Shown piece by piece: positions 59,180 through 64,000 of a DNA stretch of 64,000 nucleotides. The notes under the pieces are model-generated. The model did not search any database. It was not told where the DNA came from and saw nothing but the letters and a program-made list of their open reading frames with translations. The position numbers and the translations under genes were made by a program. Origin of the DNA: Symbiodinium microadriaticum (taxonomy: Eukaryota > Sar > Dinophyceae > Suessiales > Symbiodiniaceae); assembly GCA_001939145.1 (NCBI GenBank), contig LSRX01000185.1:363216-427215 (forward strand), in the 5' to 3' direction. The number at the start of each line of letters is the position of its first letter. Position 1 is the first letter of the stretch.

Positions 59180-59654
59180 ATATATTTGGGCTTCTTGGCT
59201 CTAGGGTCACTCGTTGCTTTCAGGGCATGAGGACAAGGCGTTTCCAAGCTTACAGTAGCGTAACTGAAGGGTTTGAGGAGACCGTGTAGCTTTTTGGGGG
59301 TTGTAGGGTTCAGCCCAGGCGTCCAAGAGCTGTCGAGTCTAGCGATCGTACACTGACACGAGCTTACGCTTCAAGGTGCGCAGATCCGCGCTTTCTGACC
59401 TCTCACTCAGAGTTCCAGACCATCAGCATTCTCACCCCGGACCAGCTCCCGAATATCGGGGTAAAACAATGCTTCGCGACAATGCTCCCTCAGCGTCGCT
59501 GTATGGTTATGGTATGATGTAGCCCAAAAACCTGCTCCAAGAATCACGAAGGCCCCTTCAGTACAACCCTGCAACCCTAAAACAGCAAAACAAGCTCCCA
59601 TACCGCTACATAAACACCGCCCCACCTGTAAGCAGAAGCTCCTACAGTATCAGC

Positions 59655-59684
59655 CGTTGCCAAACGAGGTGCGGGTGACGGAGC
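59655..59684 (-). CDS. Weak x4-like exon, module 1
   Basis: After ACTGCCAG|GCTCCG the x4 phase reads SVTRTSFGN, the expected SV start. A stop follows soon and no phase-0 donor is present, so it may be broken. Confidence 0.2.
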
Positions 59685-60124
59685 CTGGCAGTGGTGAGGC
59701 TTGGGCGAGTTCGGGGCTTGGAGTTCGAAGCGGTGAGGGGTAATATAGTTGCTTACTATGCCTTATTAGGGTTTAGGGGCTTAGGGTTTAATGAGTAGAA
59801 TAGGTTTTAGGGTTTAGGGGTAAATACTTTGCATAAGCATTGTTGTTGGTGATACAGTTGTTGCTTGCTCGATTCTTTGGCCCTAGCATTGGTATCATCG
59901 CGGGCTTGGCCGCTAAATTTCGGTGCTTACGGTTTGACAGCGCTCCCAGACATAAAACAAGGGGGTGGGTGTCAAAAACAAAGAAACCTTAACTACACCA
60001 GCCCTTCACCAGGCTTAAGGATGCGCGCTAAGCTCCAAACCTTGCAGCCCTTGCAAGACCCGAAGATGTTGGAAGACCCGAGCCTCCTACCATTGTGCTG
60101 AGTTGTTGTTGACCTCTGCCTTGC

Positions 60125-60146
60125 CGTCAGTTACTTCAGCTGAAGC
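60125..60146 (-). CDS. Weak x3-like exon, module 1
   Basis: The piece is 22 nt, phase 0 to 1, from TGATAAG|GCTTCA to GACG|GC, reading ASAEVTD before the split glycine. It is short, and an alternative donor five bases later gives phase 0. Confidence 0.22.
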
Positions 60147-60870
60147 CTTATCAACTCAACCCGGAACCCAAACCCAGCAACTTGGGACTTAGCCGCCCGA
60201 TTAAGATGGCCTCCGACTGAAGCCGAAAAACTTTGTCGATTTGGGCAGGCATCAGCAGGATTGTATTGAGCCACTCAAGGCTTGATTTGGCAGGGGTTCA
60301 AGATCACGGTAGTCTCCTCGGAATCGGCCTTCTACCACGTGATAGCTTGCTCTCCATTGAATGCAGCCCTGAAGCCAAGAACCTCGGGCAGCAAAACCCA
60401 AGTCTGAATATCCAAAAACACAATCCCAACACAGTCCAATGCAAACAAACTCAAACCGATGCTCGATATTGTAAACTCTATTGCGCCCCTAAACCCTAAA
60501 AGGCCCCAAGTTTTTTACCCCTCGAGCCCGGCCCAAAGCACAAACATGCGCGGCACTTCGGAGAGGTGGAAGCCGCCATAGCTGGCCTGGCTTGAGGGTT
60601 TACGCTCTCACAAATCGGACATGCCAGGCGAGGTTAGGTGCGAAGTCGGCGTGAAACTAGGGTTTAGGGTTTAGGGTTGCGGGCTCGGGGTGTGCTGGAG
60701 TGAAGGTCTCTGCGTATGTCTAGTTGAGCAGCCAAAAAACATGTGCATCCTCTATGCATTGAGTGCATGTAGGAGCCTTCTTAAACTCCAGACTAGATCA
60801 GATTGTTCCAGGTGTATGTGACTCTATATACATTATTTTTTTCAGGGAGCAATGATATATACATACATGC

Positions 60871-60893
60871 TACATATATATATATATATACAC
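60871..60893. repeat. AT microsatellite
   Basis: A TA run followed by ACACACA. Confidence 0.9.
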
Positions 60894-61088
60894 ACACATC
60901 ACCAGCTTCTCAGATATCCATTATTTCCTGGACTCTTTGGCTTCTTCTGAGTCGAGATGCTACAGTGGAAAATATGTGCACGCAGTCAACAGCGCGCATG
61001 ACCCCAGAGTTCAGAAGCGCCGTGTTGTTGTTCTTGTGGTGGTTGCTTTCCAGGCTGGCATATCCCAGGAAAGCAGGGAACCTGAAAC

Positions 61089-61115
61089 AGTATCCACGAG
61101 CCAGTCAGCAAATGC
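61089..61115 (-). CDS. Candidate exon x2, module 1
   Basis: The piece is 27 nt, phase 0-0, from ATGCGAG|GCATTT to GATACT|GT, reading AFADWLVDT. It lies below x1 of module 1. Length differs from the constant 36 nt. Confidence 0.25.
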
Positions 61116-61523
61116 CTCGCATTTTAGTGCAGTGATCCGCTGCTTTCTTCTTCCCTGCCTTAACTAGTTGCTAGGCTACAGTTCACAAACCGAAAGAAGG
61201 TGACTTACTCGGCCACAAGTTTCTTCTCTCTCCGAAGACGGCGCGAGCCCGAACACCGAACACATTCCCAACGTGCTCCTGCGACAGTCAAAAGTCAAAA
61301 GCCCCCAAAAGCAAAGCCTTAATCCTAAACCCCGCGCCCTACAACCCCGAATCCCGAAGCCTAAAACTTGGTGAACCATCTAACATCGAGGTTTGAGTAA
61401 GTATCCCCGTAGAGTCCTCGTGTCGGTTTACAATGTGCACTCCGGAAGCTTCATGAAATTATTAAGCCCCCTATGATTGAAGCTTAAAGCTTGAATAAGA
61501 AGCTGATGGCCCCTTGTTGCGGC

Positions 61524-61565
61524 CTGTGAGACCGCCTGGGAGTCTGCAACCGACTGGGCCTCTGC
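61524..61565 (-). CDS. Exon x1, module 1
   Basis: The island is 42 nt, phase 0-0, from GCGAAAG|GCAGAG to TCACAG|GC. It reads AEAQSVADSQAVSQ and keeps the E-x-SVA core of x1, with three fewer codons. Confidence 0.48.
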
Positions 61566-62414
61566 CTTTCGCCGAGGCGCTTCGTGTTGTGTTCTATCTG
61601 TTCACGAATGTGGGATTCAGGCTTTGATGTTATGCTCTTGACTTGTTCATGTTCTTTCAGCACAATCGAAACATCAAACAAGAACTCGAGTTACAAGCAG
61701 CACATACAGAGCGCAGCATGGAGGCCACTGCAATCCGTCAGTGGTTCTCTTGGTGGAGTGGCAAAGGGTGGGGGGGCTGAGGGTGTAAGGACTACTTACG
61801 AGTTCGGTGCTTGAGGGCTTCGGGTGTTGGGGTTGAGGTTCTTAGGGTGAGGGGTCGTTTTGGGTTTGGGGCGCAGTTGGGCGGCTAAGTACAGCATCAA
61901 AGAAACATGCCTGCGAGTTCCCCAAAGCACCTCTTGCCGGCAAAAGCACTGCCTGTATTTCAGGGAGTAGGAGCAGGAGAGCAGGAGTTCATTAACAAAA
62001 TTTACGAGCATGTCGGATGTTTGCCGATAAGACTCGGAAAACACGATTTCACTCTTCAGAACCTTTGAACATTAAATTGAAGGCTGAGCACATTTGTGTT
62101 GAGAACGATACATCCTGCTCGCGTGGCTGCACATACGCCCGGGATGCAGAATCCAGGGTTACCAAACCCTAAGCCCAACACCCAACCCCCAAACCATCCT
62201 AAACCGTTAGCCCAATCCTTTCTTCCGGATCTCTTGCCGTTGGCCATTTAGGGCGGGCTTATAACATGTACACTTGTCAAGAAACCGACGCGACTGACCG
62301 GCACGAGCACCACCACAGCGATTTCCAGTGGCACCAGGACACCGACAACGACTACACGAACGACAAAGGCCGCGGCGACGCATGCAAGGAGGTTTCCGCG
62401 GGTTTGTCATCAAC

Positions 62415-62543
62415 CAGCCACAGCATGCTCAGTCGCCAGATCAGTTCATTTTTGCGACCATGACGGTGCATCAGCATGTTGACCAAAAGGGACACCCACT
62501 TCTGACGCTGCCGCAGTTGAAACAACATCTGCTGACGAAGCAC
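62415..62543 (-). CDS. Candidate non-modular exon
   Basis: A 129-nt piece, phase 0-0, runs from ATCACAG|GTGCTT to TGGCTG|GT. It starts VLRQQMLFQLRQRQKW and ends IWRLSMLWL, a basic amphipathic segment. The other minus frames and the plus strand are also open here, so the frame rests on the phase match with its neighbours. Confidence 0.35.
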
Positions 62544-62691
62544 CTGTGATGAACGCGCAGATGCAATCGCTCAGAAGATGTGCGATGCTGAGCCAAAAGC
62601 ATTTGCAAAAAATGAGAGCAACACTATACACTATACATTCTTCACGAGAACACACACAGTATATACTAAGCAGAAAAGACGGAGCCGAAGC

Positions 62692-62736
62692 CTCGGATGC
62701 GGCTGCAGCCACTTCTCCAGCGAGCCGAGCAATCTC
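62692..62736 (-). CDS. Exon x5-like (first in window)
   Basis: The island is 45 nt, phase 0-0, from CCCGAG|GAGATT to TCCGAG|GC, reading EIARLAGEVAAAASE. It is a short alanine-rich x5 lying before module 1. Confidence 0.5.
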
Positions 62737-62863
62737 CTCGGGTTTCAGGATTTCGGGTGTGTCTTGAATGCCTCAATACCTGCAAGTTCCTCCTAATGGT
62801 GATGAAGGCCAAACCCTGGTGACAGTGGCAGCCGCTTCACCACAAGCCCGGATACCAATCATA

Positions 62864-62876
62864 CCCCCCCCCCCCC
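62864..62876. repeat. C homopolymer
   Basis: A run of 13 C; a similar G run is at 3737-3752. Confidence 0.95.
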
Positions 62877-63296
62877 CTATAGCCACCATCAGCCCTAAGC
62901 CGTGGGCCGCGGCCCACAAAACCTGGCCGGCGACGTAAGTACTAAAACTGGCATGCTCTGCGACTCCAACAAGAAAGCATTCCTTCTCCGCAAAATCTTG
63001 AATCATCAGGCTGATGCCTTCTAAGTCAAATTCTCTGAACTCCTACACCCGATTCCCATACCTCCCCAATGTAGCGAGCAAAGACGCTCAATTAAAAACT
63101 GATCGATGCGAAGTCTACTACCTCTGATCTACGAATGGGCTCGAAGTTCATGTAAAGCCTTCGGCCCTCGCAGAAGTATACCAGGCCTGCTGATTTGGGA
63201 CGTTAGGCGTCGTAGTATTAGTATCGTGTTGCTGTAGCCTGTGCCACATCCTAAACACAAATCCCGACCCCACACCGCTAAACCCCTTCATGCTAC

Positions 63297-63344
63297 TTCC
63301 AGGGTCTGTACGTTGGCCACCCGGATCTCTTCCTCGCTGACTTC
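63297..63344 (-). CDS. Candidate non-modular exon
   Basis: The piece is 48 nt, phase 0-0, from CTCGCCAG|GAAGTC to CTGGAA|GT, reading EVSEEEIRVANVQTLE. Acidic, helix-like and flanked by good splice ends. Confidence 0.42.
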
Positions 63345-63418
63345 CTGGCGAGGGAACAGCCGCTTCGAAGCCGATGAAAACAGGGTCAAGCGATTTTCTC
63401 TAGCCGGACCAGCCTGGC

Positions 63419-63604
63419 CTGTTCCATGTTTGGGGGCACAGGGGAGGAAGCTTTCAGGGCAGGTTGAGGGTTCTTGAACATGGCGGCCAGCACGTTCGGA
63501 AGCTGTTGAAGTCCAGGTCTAGGGATAAGTTCAGGGTTGAGGGAGGGTTCAGGTGCAGCGGGCCCGGGGGTCTGTCGTAGTGGCAACAAGCATTCCAAAA
63601 GTGC
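63419..63604 (-). CDS. Candidate long proline-rich exon
   Basis: This is the longest candidate exon, 186 nt, phase 0-0, from GTTCACAG|GCACTT to GAACAG|GC. It begins ALLECLLPLRQTPGPAAP, has a proline-rich middle and an ordered-looking LQQLPNVLAAMFKNP segment, and ends PPNMEQ. Open throughout in the phase that joins its neighbours. It may belong to the N-terminal side of the same protein. Confidence 0.48.
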
Positions 63605-64000
63605 CTGTGAACATGCTTACAAGGAAGGCTTCAGAGTGGGCCTAGTTTCTAGCAGATTCTAGCAGCTGAAACTTTTCCTATTTCAGCCGTTTTTCCCCTG
63701 CCGTAAACGAACTTGCTTGGCATCCCACTGAGGAACCACACCCACGTGGCGGCTGATAGTGCAGTGGCTGAGCGGCCGATTGGAAGTCAATTGATGACCA
63801 CGAATCACTCCTGGTGCCACCTAGAGACGATAAAAAATGCAGAGTGTACGAGTGTACAACATATGATCTGGCAATCAGTCCAACAAACAGCTACAGGGCA
63901 CCACAAAATCAAGTGACTCCACCTCCTGTGTATCATGCTTAGCTTTAAATCCTGGACCTACCGTGAGGGGCCTTAATATTCAGACTTTTGGGTCTTTTGT

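Larger units (their letters stand above)
7150..63604 (-). other. Putative giant gene: tandem array of six-exon modules
   Basis: About 45 short exon-like islands lie on the minus strand, ordered x1-x2-x3-x4-x5-x6 and repeated in up to eight modules spaced 3.5-9.6 kb apart. Every one of the 35 best islands begins after AG|G and ends at a GC, GT or GA donor. Exon phases join without a break, since x3 ends in phase 1 and x4 restores phase 0. Modules 3, 4 and 5 have all six exons and would each encode about 100 residues. The product would be a long alanine-rich protein with amphipathic helical segments. I recognise no known family. Alternatives are a row of tandemly duplicated small genes, or a partly decayed array; the intact phases favour a coding unit. 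Neither first nor last exon, promoter nor polyadenylation site is identified. Confidence 0.62.

Noticed and set aside
1-64000. rRNA, tRNA, CRISPR, bacterial operons, viral or toxin genes
   Set aside because: I looked for conserved words and arrangements of each and saw none. The repeats have no CRISPR-like spacing.

Overview
The window looks like nuclear DNA of a dinoflagellate. This is inference, not a database match. There is no compact gene and no long convincing reading frame. The DNA is full of telomere-type TTTAGGG/CCCTAAA tracts, microsatellites and short terminal-inverted-repeat elements. The coding signal is confined to very short islands bounded by AG|G acceptors and GC, GT or GA donors, a splice pattern known from dinoflagellates such as Symbiodinium. 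Coccidia such as Eimeria also carry dispersed TTTAGGG, but the GC/GA donors and the scarcity of CAG-rich exons argue against them. The species cannot be named from the sequence.

The main result is a hidden, ordered array of micro-exons on the minus strand from about 63.6 kb down to about 7.2 kb. Six exon families recur in the same order when read along the minus strand. I call them x1 (about 51 nt, VALESVAQQLL-like), x2 (36 nt, GLVQQELANALE-like), x3 (46 or 34 nt, ending in SIE or SVE), x4 (47-56 nt, SVVVQGSDGGS-like), x5 (45-87 nt, alanine-rich) and x6 (36-42 nt, ASFAQMGGTPTV-like). Eight modules are numbered here from high to low coordinate: 1 (59.6-61.6 kb, weak), 2 (53.0-55.9 kb, partial), 3 (45.0-49.4 kb, complete), 4 (38.0-41.8 kb, complete), 5 (28.7-33.8 kb, complete), 6 (19.8-25.7 kb), 7 (12.5-15.3 kb) and 8 (8.3-11.7 kb). 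In the 35 best copies every exon starts after AG|G, the phases always fit (x3 ends in phase 1, x4 restores phase 0, all others are 0-0), and 25 of 35 donors are GC, 6 GT and 4 GA. Modules 3-5 would each add about 100 residues to one long repetitive protein. I do not recognise the protein. Its helices look amphipathic and alanine-rich.

Upstream on the same strand (62.4-63.6 kb) are three longer, non-modular candidate exons, also in phase 0, so the gene probably continues beyond the right edge. Below 7.15 kb only weak x3-like islands are visible.

The rest is intron-like or intergenic sequence. It contains four families of about 80-155 bp terminal-inverted-repeat elements, several lying close to the exon islands. 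It also has three large compound microsatellites (2.6-3.05, 23.7-24.8 and 26.4-26.9 kb), many telomere-like tracts, one 954-base assembly gap (10655-11608) and a 51-bp exact duplication at 53.5/54.2 kb. I saw no rRNA, tRNA, CRISPR array, spliced-leader sequence or intact transposase. All reading was by eye. No alignment or search was run.
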